A stretch of DNA of 44,825 bases from Streptomyces sp. SKN60 (lineage in GTDB: Bacteria; Actinomycetota; Actinomycetes; Streptomycetales; Streptomycetaceae): the NCBI RefSeq assembly GCF_026236535.1, contig NZ_JAHTMW010000034.1, forward strand, positions 1 through 44,825, in the 5' to 3' direction. Shown here piece after piece: positions 7,163 to 15,336 of this stretch; the first letter of the stretch is position 1, and each line of letters begins with the position of its first letter. The position numbers and the translations under genes are program-made. The notes under the pieces are model-generated. The model was not told the DNA's origin, ran no database searches, and was given only the letters and a program-made list of their open reading frames with translations.

Positions 7163-8716
7163 ATGACGACTTACCAAGGAATCGCAGGGATCGCAGGAAC
7201 CGCCGCTCTGACTCTGGCACTTGGGCTTGCCCCTGGCGCGCCCGCCTCCGCCGCTCCCGTCGCCCCCACCGCTCCCGCCCTCGGCTGGAGCTCTTGCGGG
7301 CCCGTCGGTCTCGGGCAGGAGTGCGCCACGCTGCGGGTGCCGCTCGATTACGCCGAGCCGGGCGGCGCCCAGGTCGACCTCGCCGTGTCCCGTATCAAGG
7401 CCACCGGACCCGGCGCCCGGCGCGGCACCCTGCTCGTGGTCGCCGGCGGGCCGGGCAGCTCCGGTGTGCAGCGGCTGAGCGCGAAGGGCGCGGCGCTGAA
7501 GGAGCAGCTGGGCGGGGCGTACGACCTGGTGACCTTCGATCCGCGCGGGGTCGGCGGCAGCGTGAAGGCGCACTGCGGGCTCGACGCGGCGGACCGGCAC
7601 CTGGTGACGTTGCGCGGCTGGCCCGCCGCCGACGGCTCGATCGACGAGAACGTCGAGCGGTCGCGGCGGGTGGCCGAGGCCTGCGCGCGCAACGGCGGCG
7701 CGGTGCTGCGCAGCCTGACGACGGCGAATGAAGTGCGGGACATGGACCGGCTGCGGCAGGCGCTCGGCGAGCGGCGGATCTCGGCGTGGGCGAACTCGTA
7801 CGGCACGTACGTCACCGCGCAGTACGCGCAGAAGTTCCCGCGCCGCACCGACCGGATCGTCCTCGACAGCAGCGCCGACCCGAACCCGGCGACGGTCGCC
7901 CAGGGGTGGCTGCGCGACATGGCGCGGGGCGCCGACGACCGCTTCCCGGACTTCGCCGCCTGGGCCGCGCACCCGGACCGGGACCTTGGCCGGGACCCGG
8001 ACCGGGACCTTCCCGGGGGCGGCGGTCTGCGTCTTGCCGACCGGCCCGAGGACGTACGCCCGCTGGTCCTCGACCTCGCCGCCCGCCTGGACCGCGCGCC
8101 GAAGCCCTCGACCACGCCCGGGGTGCCGCTGACCGGCAACCTGCTGCGCCAGGCGCTGCAGAGCGCCCTCTACTCGGACGCCGCCTTCGCCGACTTCGCC
8201 CGCCTGGTCAAGCAGGCCGCCGACCCGGACGCGGTCCCGGTCCTGCCGCCGATGCTGGCCGGTCCGATGCCTGACGAGGACGCGACCGTGACCGTCGGCG
8301 TGGTCTGCAACGACGTGCGCTGGCGCGGCGAGGTCCCGACCTTCCGCCGTACCGTCGCCGCCGACCGCGCCGCGCACCCGCTGACGGCGGGCATGCCGGT
8401 GAACATCACCCCGTGTTCCTTCTGGAAGGACGCCTGGAAGGACGCCGGCCAGGACTCCCCGGTCGAGCGGCCCACCCGGCTGACCTCCGACGGGCCCTCC
8501 AACATCCTCATGATCCAGGGCCTCCGCGACCCCTCGACCCCCCACTCCTCCGCCCTCAAGATGCGCGAGGCCCTGGGCTCCCGCGCCCGCATGGTCTCCG
8601 TCGACCGCGGCGGCCACGGCATGTACCTGTCCAACGGCAACGCCTGCGGCGACCGGACGGTCACCCGCTTCCTGCTGACGGGCGAGCGCCCGGCCGCCGA
8701 TGTGACCTGCCGATAG
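7163..8716 (+). CDS. Secreted alpha/beta-hydrolase, tripeptidyl aminopeptidase (TAP/SlpD) type
   Basis: The 517-residue precursor begins with a Sec signal (ALTLALGLAPGAPASAAP). An alpha/beta-hydrolase fold follows, with the oxyanion region VVAGGPGSSG and RFDPRG-like TFDPRGVGGS. The nucleophile lies in WANSYGTY (Ser212), with Asp456 in GLRDPSTP and His485 in GGHGMYL, as in the TAP-like C-terminal domain family. Streptomyces members are mycelium-associated or secreted proteases that remove N-terminal tripeptides. The first residue of the GxSxG elbow is Ala here, which is a minor deviation. Confidence 0.9.
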   Translation: MTTYQGIAGIAGTAALTLALGLAPGAPASAAPVAPTAPALGWSSCGPVGLGQECATLRVPLDYAEPGGAQVDLAVSRIKATGPGARRGTLLVVAGGPGSSGVQRLSAKGAALKEQLGGAYDLVTFDPRGVGGSVKAHCGLDAADRHLVTLRGWPAADGSIDENVERSRRVAEACARNGGAVLRSLTTANEVRDMDRLRQALGERRISAWANSYGTYVTAQYAQKFPRRTDRIVLDSSADPNPATVAQGWLRDMARGADDRFPDFAAWAAHPDRDLGRDPDRDLPGGGGLRLADRPEDVRPLVLDLAARLDRAPKPSTTPGVPLTGNLLRQALQSALYSDAAFADFARLVKQAADPDAVPVLPPMLAGPMPDEDATVTVGVVCNDVRWRGEVPTFRRTVAADRAAHPLTAGMPVNITPCSFWKDAWKDAGQDSPVERPTRLTSDGPSNILMIQGLRDPSTPHSSALKMREALGSRARMVSVDRGGHGMYLSNGNACGDRTVTRFLLTGERPAADVTCR

Positions 8717-8729
8717 GGCGTCCAGGGCC

Positions 8730-10268
8730 TCAGACCTTGGCGGCCACCGGCTCGGGCTCCGGCCCGGTGGCCGGGGCCGCCGCGTCGGTCGTCTCCGTCC
8801 CCGTCCCCGTCCCCGTCCCCGTCCCCGTCTCCGTCTCCGTATCGACGTCGAACTCCGCCAGGAGTTCCTTGCTGAAGCCGAAGAAGTACGTGGCGACGAA
8901 GCCCGCCAGGTAGCCGACGAGGAGGCCGCCGGCGTAGATCGCGACGGTCTCGCCGAGGGGCTTGTTGCCGTCGAGGAGGGGGAAGAGGGCCCAGCCGGAG
9001 GGGCCGATGGCGGTGGAGCCGACCTTGTCGCCCAGCATGTTGAAGAGGCCGACGAAGCCGCCGCCGAAGGCGCCGCCGACGCAGGCGGTGACGAAGGGGC
9101 GGCCGAGGGGGAGGGAGACGCCGTAGATGAGGGGCTCGCCGACGCCGAGGAAGCCGGCCGGGAGGGCGGACTTGATGGTGCGGCGGATGGAGCCGTTGCG
9201 GGGGAGACGGAGGTAGACGGCCATGGCCGCGCCGACCTGGCCCGCGCCCGCCATCGCCAGGATGGGCAGCAGCACGGTGTAGCCCTGCTGCTCGATCAGG
9301 GTGGTGTGGATGGGGATGAGGGCCTGGTGCAGGCCGAGCATCACCAGCGGCAGGAACAGGCCGCCGAGGACGAAGCCGGCGCCCGCGCCCGCGTTGGCCA
9401 GGAGCCAGTTGGCGAAGTCGCCGATCGCCCGGGAGACCTCGCCGGCCGCGTACATCAGGCCGAAGACCGTGACCAGGCCCGAGATCAGTACGGTCAGGGT
9501 CGGCGTGACGAGGACATCGAGGGCCTCCGGGACCCAGCGGCGGCACCACTTCTCCACGTACACGGCGAGGACCGCCGCGCCCAGCGCGCCGAGCACGCCG
9601 CCCTGGCCGGGGGAGAGGGTCTGGCCGAAGACCTCGATCTTCGCGACGCCCGCGAAGACGATGATCGACGCCACCGCGCCGCCGAGGATCGGCGTGCCGC
9701 CGAACTCCTTGGCCGTGTTGTAGCCGACGAAGACCGCGATGAGCGCCATGAAGCCGCTCGCGATGGCCGCGAGCGCCGGGGTGACGCCCGGCAGCCAGCC
9801 GAGGTTGATCAGCAGGCCGTTGAGGCCGGCGATGATGCCGCAGCCGATGAGGGCGGGGATCAGCGGGACGAAGATGTTCGCGATCCGGCGGAGGAGCAGC
9901 TTGAAGGGGGTGGCGTTCTTCGCCTTCCGCGCCGCCTTGAGGGCCGCGCCCCGGTCGGCGAGTTCCTCGGCGGTGTGGGTGGGCTGGGCCGAGGCCTCGG
10001 CCACCAGCGCCTCGAACTCCGGGGTCACCCTCGCGACCGTCCCCGGGCCGAGGACGATCTGGTACGTGTCGTCCTCCACCACGCCCATCACGGACGGCAG
10101 GGCCTTCAGGGCCTCGTCCTGGACGAGTGAGCGGTCCCGCAGACCGAGCCGGAGCCGGGTCATGCAGTGGGCGATGGAGTCGATGTTCTCCGCGCCGCCG
10201 ACGAGGGGGAGGATCGCGGCGGCGATGGCGCGGTTCTTGTCGTCTGAAGCTGATGTACCTGTGCTCAT
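8730..10268 (-). CDS. PTS transporter EIIBC, probably for N-acetylmuramic acid
   Basis: The 512-residue membrane protein has an N-terminal EIIB domain whose phosphorylated cysteine is in AHCMTRLRLGLRD (Cys35). A linker of about 40 residues leads to an EIIC domain of roughly ten membrane helices from residue 110 on, ending before an acidic/Thr-Gly tail. That tail is encoded by a run of GTCCCC/GTCTCC hexamers near 8798-8840. No EIIA is present here, so a separate EIIA-Crr type protein would be needed. It follows murQ and an RpiR regulator in one transcription direction, which argues for MurNAc or a related amino sugar as substrate. Confidence 0.88.
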   Translation of the reverse strand: MSTGTSASDDKNRAIAAAILPLVGGAENIDSIAHCMTRLRLGLRDRSLVQDEALKALPSVMGVVEDDTYQIVLGPGTVARVTPEFEALVAEASAQPTHTAEELADRGAALKAARKAKNATPFKLLLRRIANIFVPLIPALIGCGIIAGLNGLLINLGWLPGVTPALAAIASGFMALIAVFVGYNTAKEFGGTPILGGAVASIIVFAGVAKIEVFGQTLSPGQGGVLGALGAAVLAVYVEKWCRRWVPEALDVLVTPTLTVLISGLVTVFGLMYAAGEVSRAIGDFANWLLANAGAGAGFVLGGLFLPLVMLGLHQALIPIHTTLIEQQGYTVLLPILAMAGAGQVGAAMAVYLRLPRNGSIRRTIKSALPAGFLGVGEPLIYGVSLPLGRPFVTACVGGAFGGGFVGLFNMLGDKVGSTAIGPSGWALFPLLDGNKPLGETVAIYAGGLLVGYLAGFVATYFFGFSKELLAEFDVDTETETGTGTGTGTGTETTDAAAPATGPEPEPVAAKV

Positions 10269-10319
10269 GTGCGGTGGTGCCTTGCTGTGCGGGGAGGGGG
10301 ACGGGGTCCTCGGGGGGCC

Positions 10320-11291
10320 TTACGCGTGCAGCGCTGCGCGCAGGTGGCCGTGGGAATCGCGAAGCCGCTGGTCGGCGGCCTTGGCATCGATGTCGGCGAG
10401 GATCATCAGGATCGCCGTCTTCACCTCTCCGTCGGCGTCGGCGAGCGCGGTCTCGATCTGCTCGTCCGGCGCGCCGGTGGCCAGCGCGACGATGCGGCGC
10501 GAGCGGGCCTGGAGCTTGTCGTTGGAGGCGCGGACGTCGACCATGAGGTTTCCGTAGGTCTTGCCGAGCCGGATCATGGTGATCGTCGAGATCATGTTGA
10601 GCACGAGCTTCTGCGCCGTGCCCGCCTTCAACCGGGTGGATCCGGTGAGGAGTTCGGGCCCCGGGACGACCTCGATGCCGTGCTCGGCCGCCGCGGCGAG
10701 GGCGCTGTCCGCGTTGCAGGACAGGCCGATGGTGAGCGCGCCGAGGGCGCGGGCGTGCTCGACGGCGCCGATGGCGTACGGGGTGCGGCCGGAGGCGGAG
10801 ATGCCGACCACCGTGTCGTCGGCCGTGAGCCCGAGCGCGGTCAGGTCCTCGACGGCCAGCTCCTTCGAGTCCTCCGCGCCCTCGACGGCCTTGACCATGG
10901 CGGTCGGGCCGCCCGCGATCAGGCCGACGACCTCGGAGGGGTCGGTGTTGAAGGTGGGCGGGCACTCGCTGGCGTCCAGCACCCCGAGCCGGCCCGCGGT
11001 CCCGGCGCCCATATAGATCAGCCGGCCGCCGCGTGCCATCCGCTCGGCGGTGGCGTCGATCGCCGCGGCGATGGCCGGGAGCTGCTTGGCGACGGCGGCG
11101 GGGACGGTCTGGTCCTCGCGGTTCATCAGCGCGGCGAGCTCGGCGGTCGGCAACTGGTCGATCTCGGCGAGCTCGGGGCGGAAGGCCTCGGTGGTGAGGG
11201 TGGCGAGCTGGGCGCGCAGTTCGGCGTACGTGGGCGAGGTGGACGGCGCCGGTGAAGTGGACGGCGAGGGTGAGGTGGACGGCGTGGGCAC
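10320..11291 (-). CDS. murQ: N-acetylmuramic acid 6-phosphate etherase
   Basis: MurQ cleaves the lactyl ether of MurNAc-6-phosphate to GlcNAc-6-phosphate and D-lactate in cell-wall sugar recycling. The product of about 323 residues carries the SIS-fold hallmarks: GGRLIYMGAGTAGRLGVLDA, ECPPTF, DDTVVGISASGRTPYAIGAV and the C-terminal three-helix region LVLNMISTITMIRLGKTYGN. The GTG at 11291 is chosen because the gene then starts 19 bases after the regulator stop. The first 20 residues (a Pro/Ser/Thr run) are low-complexity, so a start further in is possible. It is part of the operon with the RpiR regulator and the PTS EIIBC. Confidence 0.93.
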   Translation of the reverse strand: MPTPSTSPSPSTSPAPSTSPTYAELRAQLATLTTEAFRPELAEIDQLPTAELAALMNREDQTVPAAVAKQLPAIAAAIDATAERMARGGRLIYMGAGTAGRLGVLDASECPPTFNTDPSEVVGLIAGGPTAMVKAVEGAEDSKELAVEDLTALGLTADDTVVGISASGRTPYAIGAVEHARALGALTIGLSCNADSALAAAAEHGIEVVPGPELLTGSTRLKAGTAQKLVLNMISTITMIRLGKTYGNLMVDVRASNDKLQARSRRIVALATGAPDEQIETALADADGEVKTAILMILADIDAKAADQRLRDSHGHLRAALHA

Positions 11292-11310
11292 GGGCGGCTC
11301 TTTCGGCGGA

Positions 11311-12342
11311 TCAGCGGCTGCGGGGGGTGTGGCGGTGTGCCAGGGCTTCGTACGAGGCTGCGAGGGCAGGGGCCGCCGTCTCGTACGTACGCTGCGTGAC
11401 ACAGGTGAACAGGCAGTCCACGACCAGGAGTTGGCTGGTGCGGGACGACATGGCGGCGGGGCGGAGCTCGCTCTCGCGGGCGGTGGAGGTGGTCAGTACG
11501 TGGTCGGCGTACTGCGCCACCGGGCCGTCGGGGCGGCCGGTGATGGCGACCGTGGTGGCGCCGTGGTCGAAGGCGACGCGGAGGGGTTCTATGACGTCGC
11601 CGGTCGAGCCGGAGTGGGTGATGGCGATGGCGACGTCGCCGGAGCGCAGCTGCACGGCGTTGGTGACGGCGAGGTGCGGGTCGCTGTGGGCGTGCGCGAT
11701 CAGGCCGATGCGCAGCAGTTTCTGGCCGAGGTCCTGGGCGACCAGGCCGGACGCGCCGATGCCGTAGATGTCGATGCGGCGGGCGGCGGCGAGCGCGGCG
11801 ACGGCGGCGCCGAGCTGGACGGTGTCGAGCCCGGCCGCGGTGTCCGCGAGGGTCTGCTGCTCGTCGTACGCCAGCTTGGCGACCACGTCGGCGACCGGGT
11901 CGTCGACGGCGATGTCGGCGGTGACGGAGGGCGCGCGGCCGGACTGCTGCTGCGCGGCGAGGCCGGCGAGGGCGAGCCGCAGGTCGCGGTAGCCCGGATA
12001 GCCGAGCAGGCGGGCGGTGCGGACGACGGTCGCCTCGCTGGTGCCGGTGAGCTCGGCGAGGCCGGTGACCGTGAGGGCGGCGCAGCCGGCCGGGTCCCCG
12101 GCGACGGCCTCGGCGACCCGCTGCATGGAGCGGGTCATGGAGGGGGCCAGGGTGCGGACCTTCGCCGCGAGGGCGGCGGGGGCGGGGGCCTGCGCCGGGG
12201 CCTGGGTGCCCTGGGCGGGGGCTTGGCCGGATGCCTGGGCGGGCGCCTGGGCGGGGCCGGTCGCCGGTTGCCCGGTCGACGGCCGGCCGGTCGACGGCCG
12301 GCCGGGTGCGCCGGTGAAACTTTCCTTCACGTCATTGGTCAC
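11311..12342 (-). CDS. MurR/RpiR-family transcriptional regulator
   Basis: The protein of about 343 residues has a low-complexity Pro/Ala/Gln start, an RpiR helix-turn-helix (residues about 65-140, with AELTGTSEATVVRTARLLGY) and a SIS sugar-phosphate-binding domain (RIDIYGIGASGLVAQDLGQK, DVAIAITHSGSTGDVIE). It probably represses the operon with murQ and the PTS gene and responds to a sugar phosphate. The GTG at 12342 has no Shine-Dalgarno but sits six bases after a TATCTT box, so the mRNA may be leaderless. A GTG at 12330 is the alternative. Confidence 0.88.
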   Translation of the reverse strand: MTNDVKESFTGAPGRPSTGRPSTGQPATGPAQAPAQASGQAPAQGTQAPAQAPAPAALAAKVRTLAPSMTRSMQRVAEAVAGDPAGCAALTVTGLAELTGTSEATVVRTARLLGYPGYRDLRLALAGLAAQQQSGRAPSVTADIAVDDPVADVVAKLAYDEQQTLADTAAGLDTVQLGAAVAALAAARRIDIYGIGASGLVAQDLGQKLLRIGLIAHAHSDPHLAVTNAVQLRSGDVAIAITHSGSTGDVIEPLRVAFDHGATTVAITGRPDGPVAQYADHVLTTSTARESELRPAAMSSRTSQLLVVDCLFTCVTQRTYETAAPALAASYEALAHRHTPRSR

Positions 12343-12345
12343 ATC

Positions 12346-12360
12346 TGAAAGATATTTTCG
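12346..12360. promoter_or_regulatory. Candidate RpiR operator overlapping the murR -10 region
   Basis: TGAAAGATATTTTCG contains GAAA (12347-12350) and TTTC (12356-12359) as inverted halves around five bases. It is the most AT-rich spot nearby. It overlaps the leftward -10-like TATCTT and lies between the divergent regulator and the small gene at 12400. GAAA-N5-TTTC dyads are typical of RpiR regulators. Binding is inferred. Confidence 0.5.
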
Positions 12361-12399
12361 GGCATGGAGGCCGTCAAGGGCCCGAACAAGGGTGACAAT

Positions 12400-12762
12400 G
12401 TGAACATGGACGACATCGACCCCGTGGAACAGTGCCTCCATGCCGCCCGCGCCCTGGTCCTCGCCGACCTGGCGGCCCGCGAGGTCGCCATGGCCGAGGT
12501 CGTGTCGATGGTCGAGGACGCCGTCGCGCACCGCCGCTGGTGGGTCGAGCAGTGGCCGGAGGGCCGGGCGTACGTGGCGGGCCTCGTCGCCCAGGACGTC
12601 CAGGACGCGCTGCTCGAACGGTACGGGCGCTGGCCGCTGTGCCCCGTCTGCTCCTCCGGCGACCCGCACGCGCTCGACGTCGAACCCGAGATGGGCCCGG
12701 ACCCGCACTGGGTCTGCGGCAAGCAGGGAGTGGTGGTCGCGCCGGTCGGCGGCCTGACGTGA
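12400..12762 (+). CDS. Conserved hypothetical protein with C-terminal zinc-ribbon-like Cys pairs
   Basis: The 120-residue product is helical in its first half (CLHAARALVLADLAAREVAM, then RRWWVEQWPEGR). It ends with a possible metal site, PLCPVCSSGDPHAL followed by HWVCGK. The GTG at 12400 has AAGGG seven bases upstream; ATG codons at 12364 and 12406 are alternatives. It overlaps the DUF4031 gene by GTGA. I recognise the pair as conserved in Streptomyces but know no function. Confidence 0.78.
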   Translation: MNMDDIDPVEQCLHAARALVLADLAAREVAMAEVVSMVEDAVAHRRWWVEQWPEGRAYVAGLVAQDVQDALLERYGRWPLCPVCSSGDPHALDVEPEMGPDPHWVCGKQGVVVAPVGGLT

Positions 12763-13031
12763 CCCTCTACATCGACCCGCCCACCTGGCCCGGCCACGGC
12801 CGCATGTGGTCCCACCTGGTCAGCGACGTCTCCTTCGACGAGCTCCATGTCTTCGCCGCGTCGATCGGCTGCCCGCCCCGCGCCTTCGAGCGCGACCACT
12901 ACGACGTGCCCTCCGACTACTACGCGGCGGCGGTCGCGGCCGGCGCGGTCGAGGTCGGTTCGAAGGAGCTGCTGCGCAGGCTCACGGCGGCGGGGCTGCG
13001 GCGGCCGAAGGGGCGCCCGCCGGTCGTCTGA
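12759..13031 (+). CDS. DUF4031 domain protein
   Basis: The 90-residue product matches DUF4031 throughout: the start MTLYIDPPTWPGHGRMWSHL, the LHVFAASIGCPPRAFERDHY segment and DVPSDYYAAAVAAGA. It ends with a basic RRPKGR tail. The GTG start overlaps the previous stop, so the two are translated together. DUF4031 proteins have no established function. The conserved His, Asp and Tyr residues suggest a small hydrolase or metal-binding fold, which is a guess. Confidence 0.88.
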   Translation: MTLYIDPPTWPGHGRMWSHLVSDVSFDELHVFAASIGCPPRAFERDHYDVPSDYYAAAVAAGAVEVGSKELLRRLTAAGLRRPKGRPPVV

Positions 13032-13066
13032 CCCCGCCTCGTCCGACACCACCGGGAACAACGCGG

Positions 13067-13117
13067 TCACCGGGATCACCGGGATCACCGGGATCACCGG
13101 GATCACCGGGACCACCG
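13067..13117. repeat. Tandem 9-bp repeat (GGGATCACC) between convergent genes
   Basis: Four perfect and two imperfect copies of GGGATCACC lie end to end between the DUF4031 stop and the stop of the hemopexin gene. The unit is neither spaced nor palindromic enough for a CRISPR or a terminator. It looks like a slippage-prone microsatellite. Confidence 0.85.
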
Positions 13118-13125
13118 GGTCGGCG

Positions 13126-14463
13126 TCACGGCATGTTCGTGACGCCGATCTGCATGTGGATGTGGTCCCGGTGCTGCTGCGCGAGCCCGTGGTCCTTGTG
13201 GTCCGGGTAGACCACGAAGCCGCCCTCGGCCAGTTCCGGCATGGGCCACTTGTTGTTCGCGCCGATGGCCCTGCCCTCGCACTCGTACGTACCGAACCGG
13301 AAGGCCGTCGTGAACAGCCCGTACGCGAGCGGGTCGAGCGCCGGCGTGATGCGGACGACGCCCGGCTGCTGGAACCCGGGCGGCAGTTCGCCCCAGTGCT
13401 TCAGGATCGACCGGGTGAACGCGGTCCCGTCCACCTCGCCCCTGATCCCCGAGAGGTCGATGGCCCGGCCCTGGTTGTGGCAGTCGTTGGGGTGGGCGGG
13501 GTTGCCGTGGCCGATGCCCAGGTGGAGGAGTTCGGCGACGTCCGGCTTCGAGGCGTTGATCCAGCGGGTGAGGCGGTACAGCGCGATCAGCATGCGCTGG
13601 TCGAGGTTGTCGATGACGGTGGACGCCGGGGCGATCTGGTTGGTGTAGCGGATGCCGTCGAAGGACGGCGGGCTCACCACCACCCGCTGGCCGGGCGTGG
13701 GCGACACGATCCCGCTCCCGCCCGTGCCGTCGACGAACGGCGGGCTCTTGAGGGTCAGCTTGCCGCGCCGCAACAGGTCGGCCATCAGCCCGTTGGCCTG
13801 CTCCTTGGTGAGCAGCCGGGCCGCGGTCACCCCGCCCGAGGGCGTCGGCGCGAGCCGGAAGGAGGCGTCCAGCGGGCCGCTCGCGTCGACCGCGTCGGCG
13901 TCCACGTCGAAGCGCTGGTACTGCCCGCCGCGGAAGAAGTACGCGTACCGCCCGCCCGGGTAGGCCACGGCGTCGACGCCCGAGGGGAACACCCCGGTCC
14001 AGTTGCCGGCGATCGGGCGCGGATAGCCGGGGTCGACCCGGTCGGCGGTGATGTCGTACCGCACGTAATGGGCACCCTTGAAGAGGTACAGCTTGCCGTT
14101 TCCCCAGTTCACGGCCGCGTCGATGCCGGTACGCCAGTCGGGGCCGCCGTCAGAGCCGTCGGGGAGCCCGGGCCAGCCGGCCGCGACCGTGAAGGGCGTG
14201 TGGGGCGGCAGGTAGTCCGGATCCACCCGGTCGGAGGGATCGTCGTAGCGCAGGTACGTGGCGCCGGTGAAGGCGTACGCCTTGTCCGCGCCCCACCACA
14301 CGAAGGCGTCCGGCGAGCGGGGCAGCCCGGGCCACTTGGACAGCGGCTGCCCGGAGGCCAAAAGGAGGCCGCTCACCGAGTCGTAGCGGGCGTAGGTGTC
14401 GTCGTCGTAGAACAGATACGTCTTGTCGTTCGGCCAGGAGACGGCCGTGCGGAGGGTGGCCAT
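13126..14463 (-). CDS. Hemopexin-repeat protein with LAS-type metallopeptidase-like C-terminus
   Basis: The 445-residue protein begins with about four hemopexin-like blades (residues 5-210), each with a KxYxFxGxxYxRYD pattern such as NGKLYLFKGAHYVRYD. The C-terminal part (about 215-445) carries HNQGRAID (His329, Asp336) and DHIHMQIG (His434, His436). This is the H-x6-D ... H-x-H zinc-site pattern of LAS peptidases (M15/M74, DD- and LD-peptidases). No signal peptide is visible. It is the last gene of the leftward operon with the PatG-like protease and four small ORFs. A peptidase role in maturing or releasing those peptides is possible; a structural binding role is the alternative. Confidence 0.8.
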   Translation of the reverse strand: MATLRTAVSWPNDKTYLFYDDDTYARYDSVSGLLLASGQPLSKWPGLPRSPDAFVWWGADKAYAFTGATYLRYDDPSDRVDPDYLPPHTPFTVAAGWPGLPDGSDGGPDWRTGIDAAVNWGNGKLYLFKGAHYVRYDITADRVDPGYPRPIAGNWTGVFPSGVDAVAYPGGRYAYFFRGGQYQRFDVDADAVDASGPLDASFRLAPTPSGGVTAARLLTKEQANGLMADLLRRGKLTLKSPPFVDGTGGSGIVSPTPGQRVVVSPPSFDGIRYTNQIAPASTVIDNLDQRMLIALYRLTRWINASKPDVAELLHLGIGHGNPAHPNDCHNQGRAIDLSGIRGEVDGTAFTRSILKHWGELPPGFQQPGVVRITPALDPLAYGLFTTAFRFGTYECEGRAIGANNKWPMPELAEGGFVVYPDHKDHGLAQQHRDHIHMQIGVTNMP

Positions 14464-14531
14464 GGTCTCGGTCCCTTTCCTTCCGGCGGGGCCGGGCCGC
14501 CGGTTGCTCGGCCCGGCCCCTTCCCTTTCCC

Positions 14532-14765
14532 TCACAGGACGCCGGTCCACCGGCAGTCCCCCGTAGGCGCACACGTCCAGCCGCGCCCGTACCCCTGCAC
14601 GAGGGGCGCGGGGTCGGCGGGCAGATACCCGAAGGGGCCCTTCGGCGGCTGGTGCACCAGGAACTCGTCCTCGCCCGGGGGATGGGCTATGACGACGATG
14701 CGGAACGGCAAGTAGTGCTCCCGCCGGTCCACCGACGGTGCCTGTTTCGGCAGATCGAGTCGCAT
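14532..14765 (-). CDS. Small ORF 4 of the PatG-like operon, candidate precursor or partner
   Basis: The 77-residue product starts MRLDLPKQAPSVDRREHY, which matches the leader-like motif of the three upstream small ORFs (LxL, then Gln, Ala/Pro, Val, x, Arg, two residues, His). The rest differs: hydrophobic PFRIVVIAHP, then FLVHQPPKGPFGYLPA, then a C-terminus with two cysteines, WTCAPTGDCRWTGVL. AGGAAG precedes the ATG. The conserved start with a variable rest suits a RiPP-type leader and core, but this is inference. Confidence 0.7.
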   Translation of the reverse strand: MRLDLPKQAPSVDRREHYLPFRIVVIAHPPGEDEFLVHQPPKGPFGYLPADPAPLVQGYGRGWTCAPTGDCRWTGVL

Positions 14766-14850
14766 GGTGCTTCCTAGGATCGGGCGGGGCCGGACCGGTC
14801 ACGGATCCGTGGGGGCCGGCCCCGCCGATGACTCGGGACCGACGCGGGAC

Positions 14851-15048
14851 TCAGAACGGCAGGAGGCCGCCGAGGAACTCGGCGATCCTGCCACTGGCCG
14901 CCGCGCCGCCGGAGCTGTCCGCGCCCTCGGGGTGCTTGCCTCGCTGGACGGGTGCGGACTGCTGGGGCATCTGGAGCCGGAGCTGTCCGGCCGGGGACCG
15001 GCGGGGCGTTCTGGCGCCGCCTTCCCTGGTCTGGGTCTCCTTGAGCAT
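14851..15048 (-). CDS. Small ORF 1 of the PatG-like operon, candidate precursor peptide
   Basis: The 65-residue product is paralogous to the next upstream ORF. The two share RRSPAGQLRLQ, PQQSAPVQR, KHPEG, SGGAAASG and the C-terminal LLPF. The N-terminal 15 residues differ between the copies. The C-terminal 20 residues (Gly/Ala/Ser-rich, then RIAEFLGGLLPF) are small and hydrophobic and contain no cysteine. GGGAGAA precedes the ATG. The pattern suits a precursor peptide for the fused protease. Products and modifications are unknown. Confidence 0.75.
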   Translation of the reverse strand: MLKETQTREGGARTPRRSPAGQLRLQMPQQSAPVQRGKHPEGADSSGGAAASGRIAEFLGGLLPF

Positions 15049-15093
15049 GGTGTTCTCCCTTCCTGTTCTTTCCTGTCCCGGGGCGTGAGGCCC

Positions 15094-15294
15094 TCAGAAC
15101 GGCAGGAGCCGGCCGAGGATGCTGCCGACCACGCCGCTGGCCGCCGCGCCGCCGGAGCCGTCCGAGCCCTCGGGGTGCTTGTCGCGCTGGACGGGTGCGG
15201 ACTGCTGGGGGAGCTGGAGCCGGAGCTGTCCGGCGGGGGACCGGCGGTGCGTATCGCTGCCGGTGTCGTGGGTGGTGCGGGTCTCGTCGAACAT
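15094..15294 (-). CDS. Small ORF 2 of the PatG-like operon, candidate precursor peptide
   Basis: The 66-residue product is a close paralogue of the ORF at 14851, with the same central block (SPAGQLRLQLPQQSAPVQR) and the same end (LGRLLPF). Its hydrophobic C-terminus reads VVGSILG where the other has RIAEFLG, so the presumed core varies while the flanks are kept. The ATG at 15294 has AAAGGA seven bases upstream and is preferred to the GTG one codon earlier. The duplication of small ORFs beside a PatG-type protease is the pattern expected for a precursor family. Confidence 0.75.
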   Translation of the reverse strand: MFDETRTTHDTGSDTHRRSPAGQLRLQLPQQSAPVQRDKHPEGSDGSGGAAASGVVGSILGRLLPF

Positions 15295-15336
15295 CACGAT
15301 GTCCTTTCCACGGTGTTCTCTTCTCGAAGGCTCCGG

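Noticed and set aside
8798..8843. Hexamer repeats (GTCCCC) as a regulatory array
   Set aside because: They lie inside the 3' end of the PTS gene and simply encode its Thr-Gly/Thr-Glu tail.
13067..13117. CRISPR array
   Set aside because: Units are 9 bases with no spacers and no cas genes.
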